Below are positions 38,140 to 46,647 of a stretch of DNA of 64,000 nucleotides, one piece after another. Made by a program: the position numbers and the translations under genes. Source of the DNA: Hydrogenovibrio sp. SC-1 (GTDB taxonomy: Bacteria; Pseudomonadota; Gammaproteobacteria; Thiomicrospirales; Thiomicrospiraceae); NCBI RefSeq assembly GCF_002848135.1, contig NZ_PKGB01000013.1, forward strand, positions 1-64,000. The letters are read 5' to 3'. Each line of letters begins with the position of its first letter. Positions within the stretch are counted from its first letter, which is position 1. The notes beneath the pieces are model-generated. The model had not been told where the DNA came from. It was given only the letters and a program-made list of their open reading frames with translations, and did not search any database.

Positions 38140-39197
38140 TCAATCGCCCTGTTTGCCAGTTGCTCAATCAGTTTCATAAACGCCTTGACCGAAGTGATCG
38201 ATGCGGTTTCATTCATGGTGTGATAGCCCGTGGTCGGAATTTGAATGGTGGTGCCGTGAACCAGTCCATCGGCGTTGGCTGTGATGCGACCGAGTTCTGT
38301 TCGACCTAACCCTAATCTGGGGGTGTCAGGGTTGAGGCTTTGTTGATTGAGTTGCTCAATGTATAGATCTTTAAAGCTAAAAGAAATGCCTTGCTCCGCA
38401 CAGATGCGTGCCACCGCTTGGGTGGTTTCAGGGTGAAAATGGGCATGCTCATCTCTATTGCGAAGCACAACCGACTGTTTATCAGCTTCTTCTCGGTTGC
38501 GATAGGGACTGGTGTCTAGTACATACAAGTTGTTGGTGGATTCTCCAAATCGGCGATACCATTCAAGTAAATAGCGCCAACTGCCACCGGACTCTTCTTC
38601 AGCGGTAAAAAAGGCGGTACCTTGATAGCCTCGACTAAATAGGTGTACCAACATTGCAGCGGTTAACACATTATCCAATTGACCGGATAAGAAGGTGTCG
38701 TCAGTTCGCAATCGGTCCTGAAAGCCAACCGGGGTGCCAGCTACCAAGTGTTCCAAGCCATCGACTTCAAAAATTAGATTTTGGCGAAATTCACAGATAT
38801 AGGCATTATTAATGGTGCCAGACCCACGATAAGCACCTGACCAAGGTTCATAAGCCAGTACAGGGGTATTCTCAAAGCGATTCATTAGAGTGAGTTTGAG
38901 TTCGTTACCCACATCATTGCCGAGCAAGTTGGTCACTTTTCCAGCAACAAAGGCAGCAAATTGAAACTCATTTGGCCCAGTGCAAACTAAACCATGACGA
39001 TCAATGTGACTAGAAAAATGACAACTATCCGGTTGTGAGCCCTGAGCAACCAGTAAGCCCTCATACCAGGTCACCTTTGCACCCCTTTCTTCAAGTTCTC
39101 GTTGCAATACTCGAAAAAAAGCATGTTCCGCTCCGACAACGCTGGGTTGCCTGATTAAGGCTTTAAGCAAGTCTAAGAAGTCACTGAAATCATCCAT
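38136..39197 (-). CDS. M42/M20-like zinc metallopeptidase
   Basis: This 353-residue protein looks like a co-catalytic metallopeptidase. Metal-ligand candidates are H64 and D66 in SSHIDRHG, D175 in SGQLDN, E200-E202 in AEEESGG, D228 in LDTSP and the late histidine in TGYHTMNETAS. That order matches clan MH (M20, M28 and M42 aminopeptidases or deacylases). There is no signal peptide, so it is cytoplasmic; the substrate is unknown. The ribosome site is weak. It converges on zntB, sharing four bases at the 3' ends. Confidence 0.82.
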   Translation of the reverse strand: MDDFSDFLDLLKALIRQPSVVGAEHAFFRVLQRELEERGAKVTWYEGLLVAQGSQPDSCHFSSHIDRHGLVCTGPNEFQFAAFVAGKVTNLLGNDVGNELKLTLMNRFENTPVLAYEPWSGAYRGSGTINNAYICEFRQNLIFEVDGLEHLVAGTPVGFQDRLRTDDTFLSGQLDNVLTAAMLVHLFSRGYQGTAFFTAEEESGGSWRYLLEWYRRFGESTNNLYVLDTSPYRNREEADKQSVVLRNRDEHAHFHPETTQAVARICAEQGISFSFKDLYIEQLNQQSLNPDTPRLGLGRTELGRITANADGLVHGTTIQIPTTGYHTMNETASITSVKAFMKLIEQLANRAID

Positions 39198-39418
39198 TAT
39201 TGGTTACTCATGCTGAGGCTGTTGAAATTGAAAGTGTATCCTAACGCTGATTGAAAAGTGAATATATTGATGAGATGAATGAATCTATAGTCAAACTAAA
39301 ATGGGAATCAATTGTGGATTTGAATCAATCACGCTGCGCGGAGGAATGGAGTCGATTAAAATAGCAGCAGTTTGTCGAAAAATAAATGGCAAGAATGCAC
39401 CCAGAAAAGGAGAGTTGG

Positions 39419-40171
39419 ATGCGTTATCACTTTAAGTATTTGTGGTTTAGAGATCGAACAGAAGACGTGGTGTTTATTAACCATCACGCGGTTCGCTTAA
39501 GAGCCGGCCTGATGTTGTTGTTACCGGTCTATATGATTACGGTATTACTGACAACCGTGAATGCGTCGACATGGACCGTGTTTACGAATGGTCCAATGGA
39601 AGAAACCTTTGAGCTGACTGAAGATCTTCGAGTCATTTTTACTGTGCAAGCTTATAAGACTGCATTCGATTATACGGTGCCGACTTGGGTGCTGTTTTAC
39701 GGACTGTTTGAAATGTTGTCCGGTATGTTTATTAAGACGGCCTATTTATCACCGACAGTACATCTTGCAACCTATCTAACAAGAAATATTCCGCCCAAAT
39801 GGGAACCGCTAAAACCCAAACGGTTTGCTTGGCTAATTGGGGCGCTATTGATTTCATCGTGTTTACTCTTTTTTAATCCTGATAGTTTTGCGCGATTTGT
39901 AAATGGCGTCAGCGGGATGGAATTATTGCCGACCACGTCGAATTGGATGCCGTTTTTCATTCCGCTATTGGTGTGGGTGTGTTTTGGGTTGATGTGGTTA
40001 GAGGCCACGTTTGGCTGGTGCTTGGGCTGTAAGTTGCATTGGTTACTGGCCAAGCTGGGGATATTTAAACGACATTGTTATGATTGTATGAATGTGGATT
40101 TTGCAGAGAAAGCTTGGATAGAGGAGCGTAAGCGTTTGGAAGCAGAGCTTGAGCAGGCGCAACAAAAATGA
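39419..40171 (+). CDS. DUF4395-like membrane protein with two cysteine pairs
   Basis: This 250-residue protein has about four membrane segments (around 29-46, 88-106, 136-153 and 178-196). WLEATFGWCLGCKLHWL (193-209), a preceding KRFAWLIGALL and an FYGLFEMLSGMF region resemble DUF4395 proteins, whose C-x-x-C lies at the membrane edge. A second pair follows at HCYDCMN (C220, C223), then a charged helical tail. ATG 39419 has AAGGAG six bases upstream and is preferred over ATG 39386, which has no ribosome site. The function is unknown; the cysteine pairs suggest redox or metal chemistry. The stop codon lies within a 24-base CCAGGCCTGG-type palindrome. Confidence 0.75.
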   Translation: MRYHFKYLWFRDRTEDVVFINHHAVRLRAGLMLLLPVYMITVLLTTVNASTWTVFTNGPMEETFELTEDLRVIFTVQAYKTAFDYTVPTWVLFYGLFEMLSGMFIKTAYLSPTVHLATYLTRNIPPKWEPLKPKRFAWLIGALLISSCLLFFNPDSFARFVNGVSGMELLPTTSNWMPFFIPLLVWVCFGLMWLEATFGWCLGCKLHWLLAKLGIFKRHCYDCMNVDFAEKAWIEERKRLEAELEQAQQK

Positions 40172-40188
40172 CCAGGCCTGGTCATTTT
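40165..40188. repeat. CCAGGCCTGG palindrome, copy 8 (24-base form)
   Basis: This is identical over 24 bases to copy 3 at 13290-13313: AAAATGACCAGG and its exact reverse complement. The TGA stop of the DUF4395-like gene lies inside its left arm. It sits between that gene and the convergent bioA. Confidence 0.85.
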
Positions 40189-40226
40189 ATATGTGATTCG
40201 CTACCCAGTTGACACGTTTCTGTTGT

Positions 40227-41525
40227 CTAGTTTATGTCAGCCAATGCTTGAGTGACGGCTTTGCAGATACCGGTGGTGAGTTGGTTGAGCTGGGTCGGTG
40301 GAATATTGTATGCCGGCATGGTGTAAATTAACTTGCCAAAAGGACGAATCCAAATATTTTCGGCGACAGCCAGTCGTTGAATGGTCTCGCCTAAATCAGA
40401 TCGTTCCAGTTCAATCACGCCAATAGCTCCAAGTACCCGTGTATCTTTTACCCCATTAACCGATTTCAATGGCAACAGTGTTTGCTGTAGCTGCTGTTCG
40501 ATTTGAGCAATATTGGTTTGCCAAGGCGAGTCAAGGAGAACATCAATATTGGTCGCGGCTGCTCGGCAAGCCAGCGGATTAGCCATATAGGTGGGGCCGT
40601 GCATTAACAACCCCGGGTTGCCTTCGCTAATCGTTTGACTGACCTGTTCTGTCGCTAAGGTCGCGGCTAGGGTGATATGGCCACCCGTTAGGGTTTTACC
40701 CAGTGCCATAATGTCTGGGCAGATATTGGCCCACTCACAGGCAAATAATTTGCCTGTTCGGCCAAATCCGGTGGCAATCTCATCCGCAATGAGCAAGACA
40801 TCATAGTCATCACAAAGCTGTCGAACTTGACGTAAGTAGTCCGGTCGATAAAAACGCATGCCTCCAGCGCCTTGTACGATCGGCTCTAAGGTGACAGCAG
40901 CGATCTCATGGTGATGTTGTTCAAGCACCTTTTTAAACGCATCAATATCTTGATTGTCAGAGTCAATATCGAACCCCATCCGAGGGGCAGGGGCAAAAAA
41001 ATGCGGGGTTAGGTTGTCCGCAAACAGGGTGTGCATGCCGTTGTCAGGATCGCAAATTGCCATAGTGGCAAAGGTATCACCGTGGTAACCATGTTTGAGT
41101 GCCAGTAACTTATGCTTCTGTGGCTGGCTTAAACTGATCCAATATTGCAGCGCCATTTTAATCGCCACTTCCATGGCCACAGAGCCAGAGTCAGTAAAAA
41201 AGACTTTTTGTAATGGTTCCGGTGTCAGTTTGATCAACCGTTTTGCTAACTCAATTGCCGGTTCATGGGTTAAGCCACCGAACATAATATGGGGCAGCGT
41301 TTCAATTTGTTCAATCATGGCTTTTTGAATACGAGGGTGATTATAGCCATGAAGCGCCGCCCACCAAGAACTCATGCCATCAACCAATTCTTGCCCATTA
41401 CTAAGCGTTATGATTGAGCCTTGTGTTTTGGTGACGGCCAATGGTTGAATCGGGTTGGGCATTTTGGCATAAGGATGCCAAATATGAGATTGATCAAATT
41501 GAAGGTTTGCAGTCCAGTCTGTCAT
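40227..41525 (-). CDS. bioA: Adenosylmethionine-8-amino-7-oxononanoate aminotransferase
   Basis: This PLP enzyme makes 7,8-diaminopelargonate, the substrate of BioD, using SAM as amino donor. From ATG 41525 (AGGA five bases upstream) the product is 432 residues. Visible are IWHPYAKM, VDGMSSWWAALHGYNHP, TDSGSVAMEVAIKMALQYW, the PLP-contacting LLIADEIATGFGRTG (D248) and the Schiff-base lysine K277 in ALGKTLTGGH. The 36-codon upstream extension is rejected as unlike BioA. A TATAAT on the minus strand at 41553-41558 may be its -10 box; I see no BirA-type operator. It lies downstream of truC on the same strand. Confidence 0.95.
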   Translation of the reverse strand: MTDWTANLQFDQSHIWHPYAKMPNPIQPLAVTKTQGSIITLSNGQELVDGMSSWWAALHGYNHPRIQKAMIEQIETLPHIMFGGLTHEPAIELAKRLIKLTPEPLQKVFFTDSGSVAMEVAIKMALQYWISLSQPQKHKLLALKHGYHGDTFATMAICDPDNGMHTLFADNLTPHFFAPAPRMGFDIDSDNQDIDAFKKVLEQHHHEIAAVTLEPIVQGAGGMRFYRPDYLRQVRQLCDDYDVLLIADEIATGFGRTGKLFACEWANICPDIMALGKTLTGGHITLAATLATEQVSQTISEGNPGLLMHGPTYMANPLACRAAATNIDVLLDSPWQTNIAQIEQQLQQTLLPLKSVNGVKDTRVLGAIGVIELERSDLGETIQRLAVAENIWIRPFGKLIYTMPAYNIPPTQLNQLTTGICKAVTQALADIN

Positions 41526-41590
41526 GGCTTTCCTCGTGTTGTGTTTCATCTTATTATACAAGCTTAGCGATAGGTGGCGATATTCGGTTA

Positions 41591-41614
41591 AAAATGGCCA
41601 GGCCTGGTCATTTT
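41591..41614. repeat. CCAGGCCTGG palindrome, copy 9 (24-base form, one mismatch)
   Basis: AAAATGGCCAGG followed by CCTGGTCATTTT differs from copies 3 and 8 at one position. It overlaps the last bases of truC (stop at 41608-41610) and lies between truC and bioA. Confidence 0.8.
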
Positions 41615-42348
41615 GGCTGCCAGTCCAAGGCATTTAAGGTGTTTTGAAAAGAGGTTTCTAGTGGGCTAGTTAACTCTATGGGGTGTTGGGTTTCTGGGTG
41701 CGTAAAGTTTAACGCTGTGGCCGCAAGGTAGAGGCGATGGTAGGAGTGCAATTCATTAAAAAAATGATTGTGATGGCGGTCGCCGTATTGAACATCGCCA
41801 ATAATGGGGTGGTTAATATGGTTTAGGTGCCGGCGAAGCTGGTGCTTTCGACCGGTTTTTGGGCGCAGTTTAACTAGGCTGTAGCGTTGACTTGGATAAC
41901 GCCCGATTGCATGATCGACTTCGCAAGTGGCCATGCATTGATAATGTGTGATCGCCATTTGCGGTGGCTTGGGTTTTTTATTGGGTTCGGCAATCGGGTC
42001 AATTTTATATTTCAACGCATGATCGATTACGCCTGAATCGGCTATCCATCCACGGCAGATTGCCAGATAGTTTTTTTGAATCTGGTGTGACAGGAATTGT
42101 TCGCTTAGGTGGCGTGCATACGCCGAGCTGAGTGCAAATAATAAGATGCCAGAGGTGGCTTTGTCCAAGCGGTGAACTGGGTAAACACGCTGTTGAATCA
42201 GGTCTTCCGTTAAGTTGACGGCAAATTGGGTTTCATGTCGATCAATCGCAGAAGGATGAACCAACAATCCTGCTGGTTTATGAATGGCGACAATGGCATC
42301 GTCTTGATAGATATTGTGAAGTTGTGTTAGGTCACAATGCGTTTGCAT
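41608..42348 (-). CDS. truC: tRNA pseudouridine(65) synthase TruC
   Basis: This RluA-family enzyme isomerises U65 in some tRNAs. The 246-residue product has the catalytic aspartate in YPVHRLDKATSG, then SEQFLSHQIQKNYLAICRGW, an ALKYKIDPIAEP segment and GRKHQLRRHLNHINHPIIGD. The last is the TruC-like version of the RluA motif and matches E. coli TruC better than RluA, RluC or RluD. There is no S4-like domain, as expected for TruC. The ribosome site is weak. Its stop overlaps palindrome copy 9. Confidence 0.9.
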   Translation of the reverse strand: MQTHCDLTQLHNIYQDDAIVAIHKPAGLLVHPSAIDRHETQFAVNLTEDLIQQRVYPVHRLDKATSGILLFALSSAYARHLSEQFLSHQIQKNYLAICRGWIADSGVIDHALKYKIDPIAEPNKKPKPPQMAITHYQCMATCEVDHAIGRYPSQRYSLVKLRPKTGRKHQLRRHLNHINHPIIGDVQYGDRHHNHFFNELHSYHRLYLAATALNFTHPETQHPIELTSPLETSFQNTLNALDWQPK

Positions 42349-42509
42349 AAAATATTGAACTTTCTAATTCAGGTAAATGTGAAGAAAACACATTGTAAGG
42401 TAAAAGTGAATTTGTTGGGTGGCTGGATAAGGAAATTTACAGAAATCCGGGAACTGAATCCTTATTGGATTCGTCTGGGAGGGGAATTGATAAAAAAACG
42501 GATTTTTGC

Positions 42510-42537
42510 TTGACACTAAGGGATTTTCAATTAAAAT
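42510..42537 (+). promoter_or_regulatory. Promoter of the tRNA-tuf operon
   Basis: A perfect TTGACA (42510-42515), a 16-base spacer and TAAAAT (42532-42537) lie 19 bases before tRNA-Tyr. The bases after the -10 box (ACGCCC) are GC-rich, the discriminator type linked to stringent control of stable RNA promoters. Confidence 0.8.
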
Positions 42538-42556
42538 ACGCCCATCAATTTGATTG

Positions 42557-42641
42557 GGAGGGTTTCCCGAGCGGCCAAAGGGGGCAGACTGTAAATCTGC
42601 TGGCAACGCCTTCAGTAGTTCGAATCTACTACCCTCCACCA
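42557..42641 (+). tRNA. tRNA-Tyr (anticodon GTA)
   Basis: The acceptor arm GGAGGGT pairs with ACCCTCC, followed by A and an encoded CCA. The anticodon GTA is at 42591-42593 inside CAGACT-GTA-AATCTG. A long variable arm fits a class II tRNA-Tyr. It is first of a Tyr-Gly-Thr-tuf-Trp series. Confidence 0.97.
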
Positions 42642-42661
42642 TTCAATTTGTTTTACATTAT

Positions 42662-42736
42662 GCGGGTATCGTATATTGGCTATTACCTCGGCCTTCCAAG
42701 CCGATGAGGGGGGTTCGATTCCCCCTACCCGCTCCA
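42662..42736 (+). tRNA. tRNA-Gly (anticodon TCC)
   Basis: The acceptor arm GCGGGTA pairs with TACCCGC, followed by T and an encoded CCA. The anticodon stem TCGGC/GCCGA encloses the loop CTTCCAA with anticodon TCC at 42695-42697. It reads GGA and GGG codons. Confidence 0.97.
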
Positions 42737-42800
42737 ATTCTAGGCTCTCTTTGTTATTTTGTTTTAGGACAAATTAGTAGTGAGGGCCTTTTTAATATTT

Positions 42801-42876
42801 GCTCTCATAGCTCAGTAGGTAGAGCGCATCCATGGTAAGGATGAGGTCATCGGTTCGATTCCGATTGAGAGCTCCA
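42801..42876 (+). tRNA. tRNA-Thr (anticodon GGT)
   Basis: The acceptor arm GCTCTCA pairs with TGAGAGC, followed by T and an encoded CCA. The anticodon stem CATCC/GGATG encloses ATGGTAA with anticodon GGT at 42834-42836. It lies 64 bases before tuf, as thrT does before tufB in E. coli. Confidence 0.97.
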
Positions 42877-42940
42877 TTTATTTCATCATGGCGGGCGTGG
42901 CTAATCGAAGTCTGTCGCTGTTTTTAACGGAGTTTGCATC

Positions 42941-44131
42941 ATGGCAAAAGAAAAGTTTGAACGTAGTAAGCCGCACGTAAACGTTGGTACGATTGGTCAC
43001 GTAGACCATGGTAAAACAACTCTTACAGCGGCATTAACGATTGTACAAGGCAAGAAATTTGGTGGTTTAGCTAAAGATTATGCCTCTATTGATAACGCAC
43101 CAGAAGAGCGTGAGCGTGGTATCACTATCTCTACAGCACACGTAGAGTATGAATCAGAAACTCGTCACTATGCACACGTTGACTGCCCAGGTCACGCCGA
43201 CTATGTTAAAAACATGATTACCGGTGCGGCACAAATGGATGGTGCAATCCTAGTATGTTCAGCAGCAGATGGCCCAATGCCACAAACGCGTGAGCACATC
43301 CTACTATCACGTCAGGTTGGTGTGCCTTACATCGTTGTTTTCCTAAACAAGGCTGACATGGTTGATGATGAAGAGTTACTAGAGTTGGTTGAAATGGAAG
43401 TTCGCGAACTACTAGACGCTTATGACTTCCCAGGTGATGATACGCCAGTTATCATGGGCTCAGCTCTAAAAGCTATCGAAGGTGATCAGTCAGATATTGG
43501 TGAACCAGCAATCGGTCGTCTAATTGAAGCGCTAGATGAGTACATTCCTACTCCAGAGCGTGAAACTGACAAGCCATTCCTAATGCCAGTAGAAGATATC
43601 TTCTCAATCCAAGGTCGTGGTACGGTTGCAACCGGTCGTGTTGAAACTGGTGTGATCAAAGTTGGTGAAGAAATCGAAATCGTCGGTATTCGTCCAACGA
43701 CTACGACAACTGTAACCGGTGTAGAAATGTTCCGTAAGCTTCTAGATCAAGGTGAAGCAGGGGATAACGTTGGTATCTTATTACGTGGTACTAAGCGTGA
43801 AGATATCGAACGTGGACAAGTACTTGCTCATAAAGGTACTGTGACGCCACATACCAAGTTCGAAGCTGAAGTATATGTACTGTCAAAAGATGAAGGTGGT
43901 CGTCACACACCATTCTTCCAAGGTTACCGTCCACAGTTCTACTTCCGTACAACGGATGTAACAGGTGCATGTGAACTACCAGCAGGAACAGAAATGGTTA
44001 TGCCTGGTGATAACGTTCAAATGACAGTTACCCTAATCAACCCAATCGCCATGAACGAAGGTCTACGCTTCGCGATTCGTGAAGGTGGTCGTACAGTTGG
44101 TGCGGGTGTTGTTGCAAAAATCCTTGAGTAA
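42941..44131 (+). CDS. tuf: Elongation factor Tu, copy 1
   Basis: This GTPase delivers aminoacyl-tRNA to the ribosome. The 396-residue product has the P-loop GHVDHGKTT (residues 19-27), the switch [10 protein letters not shown] and the NKADM G4 motif. It is the same protein as the copy at 59270-60460, and every stretch of DNA I compared was identical, with the flanks diverging right at the start and stop codons. By my count 15 of 26 leucines use CTA, an unusual preference shared with fba and gap. GGAG lies about nine bases before the ATG. It is cotranscribed with the upstream tRNAs and ends at a strong terminator. Confidence 0.98.
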   Translation: MAKEKFERSKPHVNVGTIGHVDHGKTTLTAALTIVQGKKFGGLAKDYASIDNAPEERERGITISTAHVEYESETRHYAHVDCPGHADYVKNMITGAAQMDGAILVCSAADGPMPQTREHILLSRQVGVPYIVVFLNKADMVDDEELLELVEMEVRELLDAYDFPGDDTPVIMGSALKAIEGDQSDIGEPAIGRLIEALDEYIPTPERETDKPFLMPVEDIFSIQGRGTVATGRVETGVIKVGEEIEIVGIRPTTTTTVTGVEMFRKLLDQGEAGDNVGILLRGTKREDIERGQVLAHKGTVTPHTKFEAEVYVLSKDEGGRHTPFFQGYRPQFYFRTTDVTGACELPAGTEMVMPGDNVQMTVTLINPIAMNEGLRFAIREGGRTVGAGVVAKILE

Positions 44132-44160
44132 TAGAATAACTCAAATAGCACTTGCTAAAT

Positions 44161-44192
44161 AAAAAAGGGGATTGTATAATCCCCTTTTTTTT
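44161..44192 (+). terminator. Intrinsic terminator after tuf copy 1
   Basis: AAAAAAGGGGATT, loop GTAT and AATCCCCTTTTTTTT form a 13-base-pair stem with an eight-base T-tract, 29 bases after the stop. tRNA-Trp begins 31 bases later. Confidence 0.95.
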
Positions 44193-44223
44193 CGAGTGCT
44201 GAAACATTAAATGTTTCTTTCTT

Positions 44224-44300
44224 AGGGGTATAGCTCCAATTGGTAGAGCACCGGATTCCAAATCCGGGTGTTGGGGGTTCGAGTCCCTCTACCCCTGCCA
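44224..44300 (+). tRNA. tRNA-Trp (anticodon CCA)
   Basis: The acceptor arm AGGGGTA pairs with TACCCCT, followed by G and an encoded CCA. The stem CCGGA/TCCGG encloses TTCCAAA with anticodon CCA at 44258-44260. It lies between tuf and secE, a common proteobacterial position. Confidence 0.97.
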
Positions 44301-44357
44301 AATTCTTTACGGCTCGTTTGTTAAACGGGTCGTTTTTATTTTAGATATTAAGTAGTT

Positions 44358-44741
44358 ATGAGTCATAAAGCAGATAATTCAACAAGTACCAGTTTATTAG
44401 AAACGCTAAAGCTGTTTATGGCAGTGGCAATCCTGATTGCAAGCTTTATTGGATATTATTATTACGCAGATGCGCATGCAGTCATTAGAGTGCTGGGTGT
44501 GTTGGCGGGTGTAGCAGTCTCTGCTTTTGTGTTTTATCAGACAGAAAAGGGTAGTGCGTGGTTTCAGTATGTCTCTCATGCAAAAAAGGAAGTTAAGCAG
44601 GTTATTTGGCCAACTCGCCCTGAAACCGTGCAAATGACGTTGATTGTGTTTGTTGTCGTCATTATTATGAGTATCTTTTTATGGTTGGTTGATATGTTCT
44701 TTTTGTGGGCGGTTCAATTATTAACAGGGCAGGGTGGTTAG
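44358..44741 (+). CDS. secE: Preprotein translocase subunit SecE
   Basis: This inner-membrane protein clamps the SecY channel. The 127-residue product has three membrane segments (about 15-33, 41-58 and 94-120), the gammaproteobacterial form. The conserved cytoplasmic amphipathic region [20 protein letters not shown] precedes the last helix. It is followed by nusG, whose ATG lies one base after the secE TAG. No strong Shine-Dalgarno is visible. Confidence 0.96.
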   Translation: MSHKADNSTSTSLLETLKLFMAVAILIASFIGYYYYADAHAVIRVLGVLAGVAVSAFVFYQTEKGSAWFQYVSHAKKEVKQVIWPTRPETVQMTLIVFVVVIIMSIFLWLVDMFFLWAVQLLTGQGG

Positions 44742-44742
44742 T

Positions 44743-45276
44743 ATGGCTCAAAGATGGTATGTCGTTCATGCCTATTCCGGATATGAGAATAAGGTCAAGA
44801 AGGGGATAGAAGAGTATGTTGAGCGTGCAGGTTTAGCAGATGCCTTTGGTAAGATCCTAGTTCCGTCTGAAGAAGTTGTTGAAATTCGTGATGGTAAAAA
44901 AAGAACCTCTGAAAGAAAGTTTTTTCCTGGTTATGTCCTGGTTGAGATGGAGTTGAATGATGATACTTGGCATTTGGTGAAAAGTGTCCCTCAGGTTATG
45001 GGGTTTATTGGCGGGACTTCAGATCGTCCGGCACCTATCTCAAAGCGTGAAGTAGATCGCATTCTGCAGAAGGTTGAAGAAGGGGTTGATAAGCCTAAGC
45101 CTAAAGTTATTTACGAGCCAGGCGAAATGGTTCGTGTTATTGATGGTCCCTTTAATGACTTTGAAGCGGTTGTTGAAGAAGTTGACTATGATAAAAACAA
45201 GCTACAAGTATCAGTATTGATTTTTGGTAGATCTACTCCGGTTGAGTTAGAGTTTACCCAAGTCGAAAAAAGTTAA
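44743..45276 (+). CDS. nusG: Transcription termination/antitermination factor NusG
   Basis: NusG binds RNA polymerase, suppresses pausing and links it to Rho or the ribosome. From ATG 44743 the product is 177 residues, the usual size. The NGN domain starts [15 protein letters not shown] and includes [11 protein letters not shown]. The KOW motif is [24 protein letters not shown] three codons earlier is in frame but would overlap secE and is rejected. It is cotranscribed with secE. Confidence 0.97.
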   Translation: MAQRWYVVHAYSGYENKVKKGIEEYVERAGLADAFGKILVPSEEVVEIRDGKKRTSERKFFPGYVLVEMELNDDTWHLVKSVPQVMGFIGGTSDRPAPISKREVDRILQKVEEGVDKPKPKVIYEPGEMVRVIDGPFNDFEAVVEEVDYDKNKLQVSVLIFGRSTPVELEFTQVEKS

Positions 45277-45281
45277 TGAGA

Positions 45282-45304
45282 GCTTACGGACAGTAAGCGT
45301 TTTT
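45282..45304 (+). terminator. Hairpin with T-run between nusG and rplK
   Basis: GCTTAC, loop GGACA and GTAAGC followed by GTTTTT form a short six-base-pair stem six bases after the nusG stop. It may be a partial terminator between secE-nusG and the rplK operon. Confidence 0.55.
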
Positions 45305-45350
45305 AAACCCCTGGGAAGTCGCGAGACGTTATACCCATAAGGAGAAAACA

Positions 45351-45779
45351 ATGGCAAAGAAGATTCAAGCCTATATTAAGTTGCAGGTTCCTGCTGGAAA
45401 TGCAAATCCTAGTCCACCAGTTGGTCCTGCGTTAGGTCAGCATGGTGTTAATATCATGGAATTCTGTAAGGCGTTTAATGCGCAAACACAGTCTATGGAA
45501 AAAGGTTTGCCAATCCCTGTTGTAATTACGGTTTTTAATGATCGTAGTTTTACCTTTATTACTAAGACTCCGCCAGCATCAATTTTGCTGAAAAAGGCTG
45601 CTGGTATTCAAAAAGGTTCTGGTGTTCCTAATTTGAATAAAGTTGGAACCGTTACACGCGCTCAGTTAGAAGAAATTGCGAATGTGAAGATGGCGGATTT
45701 AAATGCGAACGATTTAGATGCGGCAGTCAATATTATTGCTGGCTCTGCACGCAGCATGGGTCTAACGGTAGAAGGGTGA
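45351..45779 (+). CDS. rplK: 50S ribosomal protein L11
   Basis: L11 forms the GTPase-associated centre with 23S rRNA and is needed for RelA activation. The 142-residue product shows the proline-rich [20 protein letters not shown] and the C-terminal rRNA-binding [18 protein letters not shown] lies about seven bases before the ATG. It starts the rplK-rplA-rplJ-rplL-rpoB-rpoC series, with rplA six bases downstream. Confidence 0.98.
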   Translation: MAKKIQAYIKLQVPAGNANPSPPVGPALGQHGVNIMEFCKAFNAQTQSMEKGLPIPVVITVFNDRSFTFITKTPPASILLKKAAGIQKGSGVPNLNKVGTVTRAQLEEIANVKMADLNANDLDAAVNIIAGSARSMGLTVEG

Positions 45780-45784
45780 TAAAG

Positions 45785-46474
45785 ATGGCGAAATTAACTA
45801 AAAAACAAAAAATGATTGCCGAGAAAGTCGATTCCCTAAAAGCGTATGATGCAATTGAAGGGTTTAAATTGGTATCTGAATTGGCGACAGCGAAATTTTC
45901 AGAGTCTGTTGATGTAGCTATTAAGCTTGGTATTGACCCTCGTAAGTCGGATCAAGTGGTGCGTGGTGCGAGCGTTATGCCAAACGGTACCGGTAAAGAT
46001 GTTCGTATTGCGGTGTTTACAGGTGATGCCAATGCAGAAGCAGCTAAGGCAGCTGGTGCGGATTTTGTTGGTATGGATGAGCTTGCTGCTGAAGTTAAGG
46101 GTGGCATGATGGATTTTGATGTTGTTATCGCGTCTCCTGATGCTATGCGAGTCGTTGGTATGTTAGGTCAAGTGTTAGGTCCTCGTGGTCTGATGCCAAA
46201 CCCTAAGACAGGGACTGTAACACCTGATGTTGTTGGTGCAATCCAAAAAGCAAAATCTGGTCAGGTTCGTTTCCGTGCAGATAAAGCGGGCATCGTTCAT
46301 GCGTCAATTGGAAAGGTGTCGTTTGACCCAGAAAAATTAAAAGAAAATTTGAATGCTTTGATTGATGATCTAAATAAAGCAAAACCATCTGCTGCAAAAG
46401 GAACTTATATGAAAAAAGTTTCTATCTCAAGCACGATGGGTCCAGGTTTGGTTTTAGATCAGTCGTCATTGTAA
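45785..46474 (+). CDS. rplA: 50S ribosomal protein L1
   Basis: L1 forms the mobile stalk near the E site, and in related bacteria it represses its own operon. The 229-residue product has the [20 protein letters not shown] and [14 protein letters not shown] motifs. ATG 45785 is used; an in-frame GTG at 45776 overlaps rplK and is rejected. It is followed by the L10 leader region. Confidence 0.97.
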   Translation: MAKLTKKQKMIAEKVDSLKAYDAIEGFKLVSELATAKFSESVDVAIKLGIDPRKSDQVVRGASVMPNGTGKDVRIAVFTGDANAEAAKAAGADFVGMDELAAEVKGGMMDFDVVIASPDAMRVVGMLGQVLGPRGLMPNPKTGTVTPDVVGAIQKAKSGQVRFRADKAGIVHASIGKVSFDPEKLKENLNALIDDLNKAKPSAAKGTYMKKVSISSTMGPGLVLDQSSL

Positions 46475-46481
46475 ATTGAAT

Positions 46482-46625
46482 TTTACGGTTAAGCCGTAAA
46501 GTGCGAATCGGGTTGCCTTGAATTAAGTTGTACTTATGTGAGCGCGCCCATCGCAGACCGTAGGCGAATACTGATGTGGTATTCTTAATAGATTTAAGCC
46601 TACGTAGATGGTTGGTTTGATTGAT
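46482..46625 (+). promoter_or_regulatory. L10 leader, autoregulatory RNA before rplJ
   Basis: The 173-base rplA-rplJ gap contains the elements of the L10-(L7/L12) binding leader. CGTAGGC (46559-46565) pairs with GCCTACG (46598-46604) just before TAGATGG. Inside is the hairpin GAATAC/GTATTC and the conserved CTTAAT. An upstream hairpin TTTACGG/CCGTAAA lies at 46482-46500. The sequence closely parallels the E. coli leader segment ending GCGUAGACGG, so repression of rplJL translation by excess L10-L12 is expected. Confidence 0.8.
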
Positions 46626-46647
46626 TTCAAACCGTATTGGAGGTTAT

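Noticed and set aside
39275-39364. A 29-residue ORF (beginning MNESIVKLKWES) between the metallopeptidase and the DUF4395-like gene
   Set aside because: It has no Shine-Dalgarno of note and is short enough to occur by chance.
41526-41607. A BirA operator before bioA
   Set aside because: I looked for the long TTGTAAACC-type inverted repeat on both strands and did not find it; only a TATAAT is visible.
42364-42642. A 92-codon minus-strand frame over the tRNA-Tyr gene
   Set aside because: It is antisense to a well-supported tRNA and its promoter. Such frames over tRNAs are a common false call, and it has no ribosome site or family match.
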